Positions 24,155 through 35,858 of a stretch of 64,000 nt of DNA are shown in pieces. The DNA comes from Paralithodes platypus (Eukaryota; Arthropoda; Malacostraca; Decapoda; Lithodidae): NCBI GenBank assembly GCA_032716605.1, contig CM064571.1, forward strand, positions 14,648,164-14,712,163. The letters are read 5' to 3'. The notes below the pieces were generated by a model, which made no database searches, was not told the DNA's origin, and saw only the letters and a program-made list of their open reading frames with translations. Position numbers and translations under genes: made by a program. Position 1 is the stretch's first letter; the number at the start of each line of letters is the position of its first letter.

Positions 24155-25540
24155 TTTATTGATCCACTGCAGAAACAGTATCACCGAGAGGACGATAACA
24201 ACCAATGTACACTCGGATGCCATAGTCTCTAGCCCACTACAGAACCAGTCTATCACCGAGAGGACGATAACAACCAAAGTACACTCGGATGCCATAGTCT
24301 CTAGCCCACTACAGAACCAGTCTATCACCGAGAGGACGATAACAACCAATGTACACTCGGATGCCATAGTCTCTAGCCCACTACAGAACCAGTCTATCAC
24401 CGAGAGGACGATAACAACCAATGTACACTCGGATGCCATAGTCTCTAGCCCACTACAGAACCAGTCTATCACCGAGAGGACGATAACAACCAATGTACAC
24501 TCGGATACCATAGTCTCTAGCCCACTACAGAACCAGTCTATCACCGAGAGGACGATAACAACCAATGTACACTCGGATGCCATAGTCTCTAGCCCACTAC
24601 AGAACCAGTCTATCACCGAGAGGACGATAACAACCAATGTACACTCGGATGCCATAGTCTCTAGCCCACTACAGAACCAGTCTATCACCGAGAGGACGAT
24701 AACAACCAATGTACAGTCGGATGCCATAGTCTCTAGCCCACTACAGAACCAGTCTATCACTGAGAAGACGATAACAACCAATGTACACTCGGATGCCATA
24801 GTCTCTAGCCCACTACAGAACCAGTCTATCACCGAGAGGACGATAACAACCAATGTACACTCGGATGCCATAGTCTCTAGCCCACTACAGAACCAGTCTA
24901 TCACCGAGAGGACGATAACAACCAATGTACACTCGGATGCCATAGTCTCTAGCCCACTACAGAACCAGTCTATCACCGAGAGGACGATAACAACCAATGT
25001 ACACTCGGATGCCATAGTCTCTAGCCCACTACAGAACCAGTCTATCACCGAGAGGACGATAACAACCAATGTACACTCGGATGCCATAGTCTCTAGCCCA
25101 CTACAGAACCAGTCTATCACCGAGAGGACGATAACAACCAATGTACAGTCGGATGCCATAGTCTCTAGCCCACTACAGAACCAGTCTATCACGGAGAGGA
25201 CGATAACAACCAATGTACACTCGGATGCCATAGTCTCTAGCCCACTGCAGAACCAGTCTATCACCGAGAGGACGATAACAACCAATGTACACTCGGATGC
25301 CATAGTCTCTAGCCCACTGCAGAACCAGTCTTATCACCGAGAGGACGATAACAACCAATGTACACTCGGATGCCATAGTCTCTAGCCCACTACAGAACCA
25401 GTCTATCACCGAGAGGACGATAACAACCAATGTACACTCGGATGCCATAGTCTCTAGCCCACTACAGAACCAGTCTATCACCGAGAGGACGATAACAACC
25501 AATGTACACTCGGATGCCATAGTTTCTAGCCCACTCATAA
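24155..25540. repeat. 72-bp minisatellite, about 19 copies, open on both strands
   Basis: The unit contains ATCACCGAGAGGACGATAAC and ends in AGAACCAGTC. At 72 bp it is exactly 24 codons, so reading frames of 408 (+) and 384 (-) residues persist until a single T insertion at 25331. Variants among units are mostly replacement changes on the plus strand (Asn to Lys, Ala to Thr, His to Gln), which argues against protein selection. I treat it as a minisatellite, not a gene. Confidence 0.9.
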
Positions 25541-27109
25541 ATATTCGTGAACTTCACTTATTTATAATTATGTAAGTATATCTCTGGAAACGAGTTTATA
25601 AATACAATTGTCTATACATCAACTACAAAACTATATAATTATACTATTGATTGAAATGAAAGTTCTTTCCAAAATCCAATCCAGATAATTATAATTGCAT
25701 AAAGAAAATGATAGGGGATTCACAAACTCATATAAGTGGGCTAGAGCCTATAATATGGTATCCGAGTGTACTGTACCTCCCACGGTGGCTTACTCCACCT
25801 GCGTGAAGCTATGTTGGGCTTGTCAAATATTAATTATCTGTTAGAATAGCTGTGGTTGTGTATGTAGTCTGTAACCAGAGCACTAGGTCTGCAAGCATGT
25901 TGATAGGAAACTGTGACTTGTCAACAAACCAACTATGTCCATACGTTAGCTAAAATTATGTTTGGTATGGGCAGCGTCTGGAATGATCGAACATAGGACG
26001 TCTCATACCCAAGATTATCGTTCTAAGGAGGATATAGATCAAATATAAAGCTAAATTACAGAGAAATAACCCGTGCAAATTACTCATAATTAAACAAGTT
26101 TTACTTTAAAAGAAAATATAGGCAAACACTAATTTGGAAACAGGGTTGTGGATGTTAATAGATTGTTTAGTGCGGTGATCACCTCAAGAACGGTAGACAA
26201 TTTCCAACTCATATTGGTTAATCATTTGAATGACATAGGTTGGGTGTGAAAGACATCTGTGTCATGTGGGACTCGTTGTTTTCATGTTTTTATAATTTCG
26301 TGACAAAAAGCATGGCTATAATCAAGACCAATAGTTTTGGTCTTGGCTATATGAATACGGTACAAATACTCCCAGATATACGTAGAAAGGGACAGAGTGC
26401 GTAACAAACACAAAAATAATAAATACATAAATATATAAATAAATTATATATAAGGATTGAGAGGAAATTATGGATTTATAATTAAAAAAAAATGTATTAA
26501 GTGAGGGTCATCTTCAGGATTATGGATAAAATGAAGTATGTCAGCCATATTGAAGTAAGTCTACTCTTAACATTTTACAACAGAGGCTACATTATTGGTG
26601 TGTGTGTGTGTGTGTGTGTGCTTCATACGTTTTGTGGTTCATGTGTTTATATTAGGAATATCCACCGTTTAGTAAAGACCCAAATTAAGGTCTTTAAAAA
26701 GTTGTTTAGATCTTGGCCCAACCAGTCTATTTAATCACGAACACTAAAGTCCCCCTCACAATAATCGCAGTGCAAACAACATAACCCGAACTTATGCTCT
26801 CCTGTTGTATCCTGAGACGTTCTCTCTACTCTACCGTCGGACTAAAAGACAGTTCACGTTCCCAGTGTGTGAATATTTATTTATATGTGAATATTTTATA
26901 TGTTTATAGGTAAAGAGAAAATAGCTAAACGGTTATGACCAAGGGACTGCAGTTCTCGAAGAGGGGCTCCTGTCCTGACGCTATTCTTGACTTGCAGTGT
27001 GCTGGCTTAATTAATCCAGAAGGGGATGATAAGATAGCCTGTGAAGTTCTATTTTGACCAACTAAGTTATGAACAAATGAATATGAGGGCGTCATAATGT
27101 TATATTTTT
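25541..27109. other. Non-coding, one inverted satellite unit and small microsatellites
   Basis: AT-rich sequence without a supported ORF. A degenerate, inverted copy of the 72-bp unit lies at 25735-25775 (GTGGGCTAGAGCC then CCGAGTGTAC) and a (GT)n tract at 26599-26620. Confidence 0.5.
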
Positions 27110-27207
27110 AATATAAACACCATTTGAGGAGGAGTACTTTATTGACAACGTTCGCAGATACCTTCTTCAGGTCAATAAAGTGTTCCTCCTCATTTGGTGT
27201 TTATATT
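27110..27207. mobile_element. Inverted hairpin with Penelope-like end motif
   Basis: The arms at 27110-27145 and 27171-27207 are near-perfect inverse complements (AATATAAACACCATTTGAGG facing its complement). The 25-bp centre on the minus strand reads CTGAAGA...GCGAAC...GTTGTCAATAAAG, aligning with CTGATGA...TTCGAAA...ATTGTCAAAG of the Penelope copy at 35.8 kb. I read it as a solo, inverted Penelope terminus with a degraded hammerhead-like core. Confidence 0.5.
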
Positions 27208-27480
27208 CATTCTGTCAACTTTTCAAAGTCATTTCAACAGTTATATTCTGCTTAAGACTAGGTGAATTATTTTGGACCCATCCTAAATCCTCTAATGACG
27301 CACAGTATAAAATCCAAACTATGCGGTATCGTGATAACCCCTTCGTGCTGAAAGGGTTAGAACGTTCTTAGGTAGCTATAAGATAGATGTAGTGTAGGGA
27401 ATATAAGGAGTACCCCTTTTAATGGAACGGGCCTTAAAATAGATGAGATGGGTGTGTGTGTGTGTGTGTTTGACTTTGAT

Positions 27481-27531
27481 TATATAATATACAGTACTGT
27501 ATATTATATAATATACAGTACTGTATAATTA
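27481..27531. repeat. Tandem palindrome ATATACAGTACTGTATAT
   Basis: Two copies of the perfect palindrome lie side by side within AT-rich sequence. Confidence 0.8.
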
Positions 27532-27805
27532 TCTAAACCTGAGAATACACGAGTCACCCCCGAAACATTTTCAGTGTATGTAAATTTATCCACATTTATG
27601 ATTTCCTGTCACTGCATTTTCAGCATTCTCTCTATACAAGTCGGAAGAGATCGGCCAAAAAAAAAACAGTGCTGCAGCCTGGGGAATATACAATACAATA
27701 CAATGCAATACGCATTTCGTTTTTGTTTTTGGCTATTATTAGACGAATATATTCAGAATATGGAGGTATATGGATGTCAGGGGGTTAATTAAGACAGTCT
27801 TTTCC

Positions 27806-28198
27806 TTAAGGGGGGTCACCGGCTTTTTTTTTTACCTTTCTCTTCAATTCTCTCTTTCCCTGGTTTGTATCCATTCGGCCCCGTTCAGCCAACTGTTTTA
27901 AGACGTTTATCCCCATCCAGGTGTCGATTTCTTCCTGGCGAGCGATAGCGAGCCAGCATTGTATGGAGAATCCGGCTTCGCTAGAGACATTTTTCTACCG
28001 AAAAATGTAAAAATTTAGCTTGCTGTCAAAACAGAAATACTGTATAATTATATATGCTGGTCACTACCGCTCGCCAGGAAAATATTGACACCTGGATGGG
28101 GGTAAACGTCTTAAAACAGTAGGCTGAATGGGGCCCAATGAATACAAGCCAAAGAGAGAGGGAGAGAAAGAGAACAAAAGCGAGGTGGGCTCCCTTAA
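27806..28198. mobile_element. TTAA MITE, family A
   Basis: The 393-bp element has intact TTAA at both ends and starts TTAAGGGGGGTCACC. The long arms include GCGAGCGATAGCGAGCC; the right arm core is slightly deleted (CTGGTCACTACCGCTCGCC). Confidence 0.8.
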
Positions 28199-28917
28199 CT
28201 GTATAAAATCATCTAATGAGAGCCAGAATAAACTGTCAAAATCCGTCAGGATCTTCAAGGATTAGTTATAGATACGCGTCTGGTACTTATAACGATAAAC
28301 CCTCCCATTCCAATGTCTGTAATCTTGCAGGTTATGATATGCTGTTGCTTGGTATCAAAATATTAACCACCCAATATATTATAGTCAACATTCTGCAGCA
28401 ATATGAAGAATAGAAGAGTCACGCCCGAAATATCCACAATGAGAACAATGAGACCCATTCTCATGTTTTCCTGTTGACACCTTTGGAGTTACGGAGCCGT
28501 TCGCTCACCCTCTGCAAATTAATATTAGTAATATTAGTAATATTAGTAAATTAATATTAGTAATAATAATAATAATACTTTTGCTAGATGTTGACCTCTT
28601 ACATTAATTAATTAGGCGATCATTTGTGAACAAAATCAACATGTTATAAGATTGGGTTGTAAATCACATTTTTTTTTTTGCAGATACTTATTAGAAACAT
28701 ATTATTTATTTTATATATTTGTTTTTCATCAACAATGATCGATGCGAACCGGTTCGTGTTTGGACATTCTTATGTAAATTACTATTTCGTAATAACATGT
28801 TGAAAACAAATTGGTTCTTTGATACTCCTCGTAAAATATGGAATAGCTAACAAAGATGTTTGTCTTGTAGCGATCATTAGGTAAGAGAGGCTTTCGACAT
28901 TCTCTTAAGCCGGTATC
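28199..28917. other. Non-coding, no recognised gene
   Basis: AT-rich with a short (AATATTAGT)n and (AAT)n patch at 28520-28577. Nothing else supported. Confidence 0.4.
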
Positions 28918-29118
28918 ACACGAGCGCTTGTTCCCTCAACATTTATCCTCAACACTGGTCTGGCAGCTTAGGAGGTCAACATTTATAATATTTCTGTCAT
29001 CTAAATTCATCTACTATCAATCTAGTTTCCGATACCAGCTCAAAATAGTCCAGAAATGTTGCCAGAAAAATGTTGATCATCGAATGTTGACTATAAAAGC
29101 TCTCGTGTGATACCGGCT
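28918..29118. mobile_element. Harbinger-like MITE
   Basis: The 201-bp element has 17-bp perfect terminal inverted repeats AGCCGGTATCACACGAG and its complement, flanked on both sides by TTA (28915-28917 and 29119-29121). A 3-bp TWA duplication is characteristic of PIF/Harbinger elements. It is non-coding. Confidence 0.75.
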
Positions 29119-29148
29119 TTAGTTAATGATTTTGAGTAAATATTTCAT

Positions 29149-29370
29149 AATTTGTGTTGTACGTGTAAACAAATTATAATAAGTAACACCCCGTTCTTAA
29201 TATAATTTGTGCTGTACGTGTAAACAAATTATAATAAGTAACACCCCCGTTCTTAATATAATTTGTGCTGTACGTGTAAACAAATTATAATAAGTAACAC
29301 CCCCGTTCTTAATATAAATTTGTGCTGTACGTGTAAACAAATTATAATAAGTAACACCCCGTTCTTAACA
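29149..29370. repeat. 55-57-bp tandem repeat, 4 copies
   Basis: The unit begins AATTTGTGCTGTACGTGTAA and ends CCCCGTTCTTAATAT. Copies are nearly identical, differing in the C-run length. Confidence 0.9.
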
Positions 29371-29499
29371 TTAAGCATCAATTACAAACCCCAATGTACT
29401 TGAATAAACTAATGAAAGCCTATGGTCCTCCCGGGATTCGAACTCGGGACACCACACCCAGAACATAAGCACCTAATACTGGATAATGATTCACTCAAC

Positions 29500-29895
29500 T
29501 TGGGCCGGTTTTCTGGACCACTTTCTCCCTCATGTTTAGCCCCATTAGTTTTTAGATGTTAAGATGTTTGCCCCATTAGTTAGTCGTTTTTAAGACCTTT
29601 CGCCCCATTTCTTCGTCAATATTTAGACCTTTCGTGCTACTTAGGTGTCAATTTTTTCCCTGGCGAACGATAGTGAGCCTGTAATATTGGAAGAACCGGC
29701 CTTAGGCCGGGACATTTTTCTACCGAAAAATGTACAAATTAATCTAGAAGGGGAAGGCTCGCTACCGCTCGCCTAGAAAATGTTGACACCTGGATGTGGG
29801 TAAACGTCTAAAATAGTAGGCTGAATGGGGTCGAATGGATACAAGCCAAAGAGAGAGGGAGATAAAGAGAAACAAAGCAAGGTGGGGCCTCTTAA
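29500..29895. mobile_element. Chimeric TTAA MITE (family B left arm, family A right arm)
   Basis: The left half follows family B (CCTCATGTTTAGCCCCATTAG, then GGTGTCAATTTTTTCCCTGG and GGCCTTAGGCCGG). The right half follows family A (GGCTCGCTACCGCTCGCC, GACACCTGGATG, ending GGTGGGGCCTCTTAA). The left TTAA is lost (CTTGGG); the right one is intact at 29892-29895. Confidence 0.65.
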
Positions 29896-30296
29896 TGTCC
29901 TCGCTCTCTAGGTTTCGCACGAATTTATCATAAAGGCTTTCAACCAAGCAAGCTTTCGACGAACTTAAAAGTGTGCAGCAGGGTCCAGAGAAAACGGGTG
30001 AGAAACATGTCCGACTTATATAGAAGGAATATCTCCAGAGGGAACAACAGGAACACATACAATGGAATAACATTAAGATACTTTATCTACAAACACTTGA
30101 GAGACTTGTATTATTAAACTTTATATAATGTTCAATGAGTGGGGAGGACTCTAATTACTATGTTTTATATGTAAATTAATGCATAAATATGTTATGCAAG
30201 CCCTTACTTAATTGTTTGGAAAATTAGAACATGACATTATCTTGCCCTCAGACAGAAAATAACAATACAACATAATACAATTTATATGAATATTAA

Positions 30297-31975
30297 TTTA
30301 CTTACAGACAATAATAACACCTACACATATACAAACATTACTTACAGACAATAATAACACCTACACATATACTTACAGACAATAATAACACCTACACATA
30401 TACAAACATTACTTACAGACAATAATAACACCTACACATATACTTACAGACAATAATAACACCTACACATATACAAACATTACTTACAGACAATAATAAC
30501 ACCTACACATATACTTACAGACAATAATAACACCTACACATATACAAACATTACTTACAGACAATAATAACACCTACACATATACTTACAGACAATAATA
30601 ACACCTACACATATACAAACATTACTTACAGACAATAATAACACCTACACATATACAAACATTACTTACAGACAATAATAACACCTACACATATACTTAC
30701 AGACAATAATAACACCTACACATATACAAACATTACTTACAGACAATAATAACACCTACACATATACTTACAGACAATAATAACACCTACACATATACAA
30801 ACATTACTTACAGACAATAATAACACCTACACATATACAAACATTACTTACAGACAATAATAACACCTACACATATACAAACATTACTTACAGACAATAA
30901 TAACACCTACACATATACTTACAGACAATAATAACACCTACACATATACAAACATTACTTACAGACAATAATAACACCTACACATATACAAACATTACTT
31001 ACAGACAATAATAACACCTACACATATACAAACATTACTTACAGACAATAATAACACCTACACATATACAAACATTACTTACAGACAATAATAACACCTA
31101 CACATATACAAACATTACTTACAGACAATAATAACACCTACACATATACAAACATTACTTACAGACAATAATAACACCTACACATATACTTACAGACAAT
31201 AATAACACCTACACATATACAAACATTACTTACAGACAATAATAACACCTACACATATACTTACAGACAATAATAACACCTACACATATACAAACATTAC
31301 TTACAGACAATAATAACACCTACACATATACTTACAGACAATAATAACACCTACACATATACAAACATTACTTACAGACAATAATAACACCTACACATAT
31401 ACTTACAGACAATAATAACACCTACACATATACAAACATTACTTACAGACAATAATAACACCTACACATATACTTACAGACAATAATAACACCTACACAT
31501 ATACAAACATTACTTACAGACAATAATAACACCTACACATATACTTACAGACAATAATAACACCTACACATATACAAACATTACTTACAGACAATAATAA
31601 CACCTACACATATACTTACAGACAATAATAACACCTACACATATACAAACATTACTTACAGACAATAATAACACCTACACATATACTTACAGACAATAAT
31701 AACACCTACACATATACAAACATTACTTACAGACAATAATAACACCTACACATATACTTACAGACAATAATAACACCTACACATATACAAACATTACTTA
31801 CAGACAATAATAACACCTACACATATACTTACAGACAATAATAACACCTACACATATACAAACATTACTTACAGACAATAATAACACCTACACATATACA
31901 AACATTACTTACAGACAATAATAACACCTACACATATACTTACAGACAATAATAACACCTACACATATACAAACA
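30297..31975. repeat. Mixed 40/31-bp minisatellite
   Basis: Units share ACTTACAGACAATAATAACA followed by CCTACACATAT; long units add ACAAACATT before the next start, short units do not. Early on they tend to alternate long-short; stretches of consecutive long units occur near 30.8-31.2 kb. Sequence between units is otherwise almost invariant. Confidence 0.9.
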
Positions 31976-32039
31976 TAACATAATATAATTACAATAGACA
32001 ACAATCAAAATATATGTACTGTATAAATAGACTAAGAGG

Positions 32040-32216
32040 GTGTACGAGAGCGAGGTGGAAGGACAGAGAGGGAGAGGTGCACCGAAGTATTATGAATGAA
32101 GGCGGTGCTGGTTGGGAGGAGGGGCGTCGACTGACTGGGGTGCATGGGGGCGGTTCGTTAGTGGCCACCCCTTCGGGGATCACGGCGTCAGGCAATAGAT
32201 AGATAGATAGATAAAT
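32040..32216. repeat. Dispersed repeat with (TAGA)n tail, copy 1
   Basis: The segment contains AAGGCGGTGCTGGTTGGGAG, GTCGACTGACTGGGG and GGCCACCCCTTCGGG and ends in GCAATAGATAGATAGATAG. A second copy with the same tail is at 44098-44275. A shared body plus a simple 3' tail suggests the 3' end of an unidentified LINE or SINE. Confidence 0.7.
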
Positions 32217-32217
32217 G

Positions 32218-32218
32218 G

Positions 32219-32262
<44 letters not shown>
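32218..32262. repeat. (TA)n microsatellite beside the Penelope end
   Basis: TATGTATATATA tract directly outside the left Penelope terminus; a matching tract bounds the right terminus at 35859-35920. Confidence 0.9.
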
Positions 32263-32264
<2 letters not shown>

Positions 32265-32275
32265 TAGTAGGTTGG

Positions 32276-33203
32276 CCGCTAGGGTACCGGATCTTCAGAA
32301 TAAATAAGATGACGAGAGCAAACATCAACTCCATTTTCATTGTTTATTAATTAAGCTTTGACAATATTTCGAACAACTCTGTTCATCATCAGGCGAAACA
32401 CCAACGATCCTAGAAAACAAACATGATATCTGTTAAAACTTTGTATTTAATATATGGATCTATTTAAACACGTTTAATGTGACAATTCTACATAATACTT
32501 TACTTAAAACTGCTAGACTATAAGTTAATAATTGAAACCAATAACAAGATTTACAAGAATATTACATAATCCTAACTTCATAAACCTGAACATGTAATAC
32601 AAAATATAAAATAACATGCAACAAACCATTTCGACCTGCACCTTACGACTATTCCGGGAGAACTAACTAGATTAACTGACGATAGACATTATATATAGCA
32701 AGGGATCCTAAAGCCCCAAGCTATCAACTACCTGAGCACTGAGTTTAGGTTCGGTTTGAGTTTGTCTATGAAATATTTCCCCAATGAAAGTATCGTTCTT
32801 GTTTCTGAATTTAGCCAATATCTTAAAATCTTTTTCATTAAATCTGTGGTCCAATTCGAAAGAGTGATTCCTTACTGCTGAAAAAGGCATTTTCGTTAAA
32901 TATTGACCTGTTCGGATACTTTTCCCCAAATGCTCCAATATTCTAGCGTGGAATGAACGAGACGAACATCCCACATACCCAGCAAGGCAGCTGGGACAGT
33001 TAAATTCATAAACAATATTGGAACATAAGTTATTGGGAACAGTGTCCTTTATTCTAAAAAATGAGCGAATGTTAAAGTCATTTGTGAAAATTATGCGAAA
33101 GTTAACAGCTGGGAATCTAGAATGAAGCAATTTTTGGAGCTGTTTACGAAAGTCGTAACTGGATTTACCATAGAATGGAAGTTTTATATATTTCTTAATA
33201 TAT
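32276..33203 (-). pseudogene. Penelope-like element, inverted partial copy (GIY-YIG and 3' UTR)
   Basis: This is the inverse complement of 34955-35855. The minus ORF (33358-32708, 216 residues) contains LPFYGKSSYDFRKQLQKL, the finger-like CPSC before GYVG, R and EH positions of the GIY-YIG endonuclease, and the conserved FKILAKFRNKNDTFIGE. A frameshift near 32780 alters the last 25 residues. The first 55 residues of that ORF lie outside the homology. RT is absent. The right copy differs only by a few substitutions, so both are of similar age. Confidence 0.85.
32361..32393 (-). ncRNA. Hammerhead-ribozyme-like motif (left Penelope copy)
   Basis: The minus strand reads CTGATGA, stem GAAC...GTTC, GAAA and then ATTGTC. 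This fits the CUGANGA / stem II / GAAA / NUH pattern reported for Penelope elements. Stem I pairing is not convincing. Confidence 0.55.
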
Positions 33204-33205
33204 GG

Positions 33206-33679
33206 AGACAGGAAAGAAAACTGAAGAATCTTAAGGATAACTATGAAAAAACTAGGATATCTCTCAGGAACATTGTTAGCCTCGTAGATTACTGGCTCTT
33301 TATGAGTAAAATTACAACTCACACAAATAACATGTGTAAAAATGTAAAGGTCACTCATGATAGAAAGTTACACGATTTGGGTATTTCATCGGTAGTTTGG
33401 AATGAAGACTGTGTTTTTAATTATTCAGATAGGGTACTAACTGCACGGGAAAGGAAATTATTATCGCTAGGCTTAGATTTTTGCCTCCCAGTTTACAAGC
33501 CCAACCAGTTAAAGCATTACATTGGTATAGAGAAATTATGTAACACTATAATAGATTTTCATGATAAAGGATTATTACATGGTACTTTGTCCCATAGTGA
33601 CATTAACACGAAGATCAGAGAGTTCGGAAACAGCAACTTAGGACAGGCACGTAAACAAAGAATATACTCATCTCAATAA
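33206..33679 (+). pseudogene. Penelope N-terminal domain
   Basis: Open frame with KVTHDRKLHDLGISS, LTARERKLLSLGLDFCLP and YIGIEKLC, the pre-RT region of Penelope proteins. It runs out of frame just before HLNKDDLGILKNL, which continues in the next frame. The upstream 80 bp of the open frame belong to the inverted neighbour. Confidence 0.7.
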
Positions 33680-33686
33680 AGATGAT

Positions 33687-34600
33687 TTGGGTATTTTGAA
33701 AAATCTAGGACAAGATAATTCGATAATAGTAACTAGACCAGACAAAGGACGGGGGATAGTGATTATGAATAGGTCAGAATATGTTACTAAACTGAAGGAT
33801 ATTTTGGGAGACCATACAAAGTTTAGGAAGGTTGGTGAGGACATATACAGTACAATTATGAAATTAGAAGATAGACTCAACCGTATACTACGTGCAATAA
33901 AAAGCGAAATTGGGATCTCTAACTATGATAACATGTATGCTTCAGGTGCCTTGCCAGGAATATTATATGGGTCCCCTAAAATACATAAGGATGGTAGACC
34001 ATTAAGACCGATCATTTCAACTATAAACACGGCGGGTTACAACGTGGGTAAATTTATAATCAAATTAATTTCACCTTTTACCAACAATGAATATACAGTT
34101 AATAATTCAGCAACATTGGTCAATGAACTCAAATCATTAAATCTTCCTCAAGACTGTGTAATGGCTAGTTTCGACGTACAGTCCCTCTTCACAAATGTCC
34201 CTCTTCAAGAAACTACAAATATTATTCTGGACAAATACCATCCTGATGAATTTTATGGACTCGATAGAAAGACTGTGAATAAGCTGTTAACATTTGCCAC
34301 TTCTGATAGTGTATTCATGTTTGATAATGCTCTATACAATCAGGTAGACGGAATTGCCATGGGCTCCCCTCTGGGCCCTGTTTATGCTAATGCGTTCATG
34401 TGTAAACACGAAGTTGAATGACTAGATGAGTGCCCCTTAAGTTTTAAACCTGTTTTCTATAGGCGGTATGTAGATGATAGCTTTTTAATTTTCAGGAAGG
34501 CTGAACATGTGAATATGTTTTTAGAGTATATGAATAGACAGCATACGAATATAAAGTTCACTTCGGAAATAGAAAAAGAGGCTGCCTACCTTTTTTGGAT
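33687..34600 (+). pseudogene. Penelope reverse transcriptase
   Basis: Motifs: VTRPDKGRGIVIM, YGSPKIHKDGRPLRPIIS, SFDVQSLFTNVPL (motif A Asp), GIAMGSPLGPVYAN (motif B) and YRRYVDDSFLIF (catalytic YVDD at 34467-34478). An in-frame TGA at 34419-34421 separates motif B from YVDD, so the enzyme is dead unless the stop is read through. After 34600 the frame shifts into LDINVMKTGSG...TSVFRKFT, the Penelope thumb and connector (34595-34873). Confidence 0.85.
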
Positions 34601-34831
34601 ATAAATGTAATGAAAACGGGTTCTGGATTAACAACTAGTGTATTTCGAAAATTTACGCTCACAAACCTTGGACTTAATTGGTTCAGTTTTACACCCGTAA
34701 TTTATAAAATAAATTCAATCAAGACTCTAATTAACCGAGCTTATAGCATATGTTCCACCTACATGTTTTTACATATTGAATTTAAGACTTTGGAAAACTT
34801 CTTTGTTAAAAATAATTATACAGTTAATTTA

Positions 34832-34903
34832 GTCCAGCAGACCGTTAAGTCATTTAGTCCAGAAGACCGTTAAGTCATTTAGTCCAGAAGACCGTTAAGT
34901 CAT
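34832..34903. repeat. 25-bp tandem triplication inside Penelope
   Basis: GACCGTTAAGTCATTTAGTC with CAGAA repeats three times within the connector of the Penelope ORF and introduces stops. Confidence 0.85.
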
Positions 34904-34969
34904 TTATAGCAAGTAAATATGTAACTAAAAACCTGTGTTCACGAGGTCCCGAAACTTAAGAAATATATA

Positions 34970-35428
34970 AAACTTCCATTCTATGGTAAATCCAGTTACG
35001 ACTTTCGTAAACAGCTCCAAAAATTGCTTCATTCTAGATTCCCAGCTGTTAACTTTCGCATAATTTTCACAAATGACTTTAACATTCGCTCATTTTTTAG
35101 AATAAAGGACACTGTTCCCAATAACTTATGTTCCAATATTGTTTATGAATTTAACTGTCCCAGCTGCCTTGCTGGGTATGTGGGATGTTCGTCTCGTTCA
35201 TTCCACGCAAGAATATTGGAGCATTTGGGGAAAAGTATCCGAACAGGTCAATATTTAACGAAAATGCCTTTTTCAGCAGTAAAGAATCACTCTTTCGAAT
35301 TGGACCACAGATTTAATGAAAAAGATTTTAAGATATTGGCTAAATTCAGAAACAAGAACGATACTTTCATTAGGGAGAAATATTTCATAGACAAACTCAA
35401 ACCGAACCTAAACTCAGTGCTCAGGTAG
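34970..35428 (+). pseudogene. Penelope GIY-YIG endonuclease domain
   Basis: The frame from KYIKLPFYGK runs to the stop at 35426-35428. GIY-YIG features: CPSCLAGYVG, SRSFHARILEHLG (Arg and His of the active region) and, near the end, NDTFIREKYFIDKLKPNLN with the metal-binding Glu. This domain nicks target DNA in Penelope elements. Confidence 0.8.
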
Positions 35429-35762
35429 TTGATAGCTTGGGGCTTTAGGATCCCTTGCTATATATAATGTCTATAGTCAGTTAATCTAGTTAGTTCTCCC
35501 GGAATAGTCGTAAGGTGCAGGTCGAAATGGTTTGTTGCATGTTATTTTATATTTTGTATTACTTGTTCAGGTTTATGAAGTTAGGATTATGTAATATTCT
35601 TGTAAATCTTGTTATTGTTTTCAATTATTAACTTATAGTCTAGCAGTTTTAAGTAAAGTATTATGTAGAATTGTCACATTAAACGTGTTTAAATAGATCC
35701 ATATATTAAATACAAAGTTTTAACAGATATCATGTTTGTTTTCTAGGATCGTTGGTGTTTCA

Positions 35763-35796
35763 CCTGATGATGAACAGAGTTGTTCGAAATATTGTC
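35763..35796 (+). ncRNA. Hammerhead-ribozyme-like motif (right Penelope copy)
   Basis: CTGATGA (35764-35770), stem II GAAC/GTTC, GAAA (35786-35789), and GTC at 35794-35796 as the expected cleavage triplet, with a very short stem III as in other Penelope hammerheads. The flanking bases do not form a clear stem I. Confidence 0.6.
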
Positions 35797-35854
35797 AAAG
35801 CTTAATTAATAAACAATGAAAATGGAGTTGATGTTTGCTCTCGTCATCTTATTT

Positions 35855-35858
<4 letters not shown>

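Noticed and set aside
24149..25538. Frames of 384 and 408 residues on opposite strands
   Set aside because: Both arise from a 72-bp repeat whose length is a multiple of three; substitutions do not show protein selection.
29430..29500. tRNA-like sequence on the minus strand (GTTCGAATCCC)
   Set aside because: Only the B-box part is convincing; no A box at the right distance.
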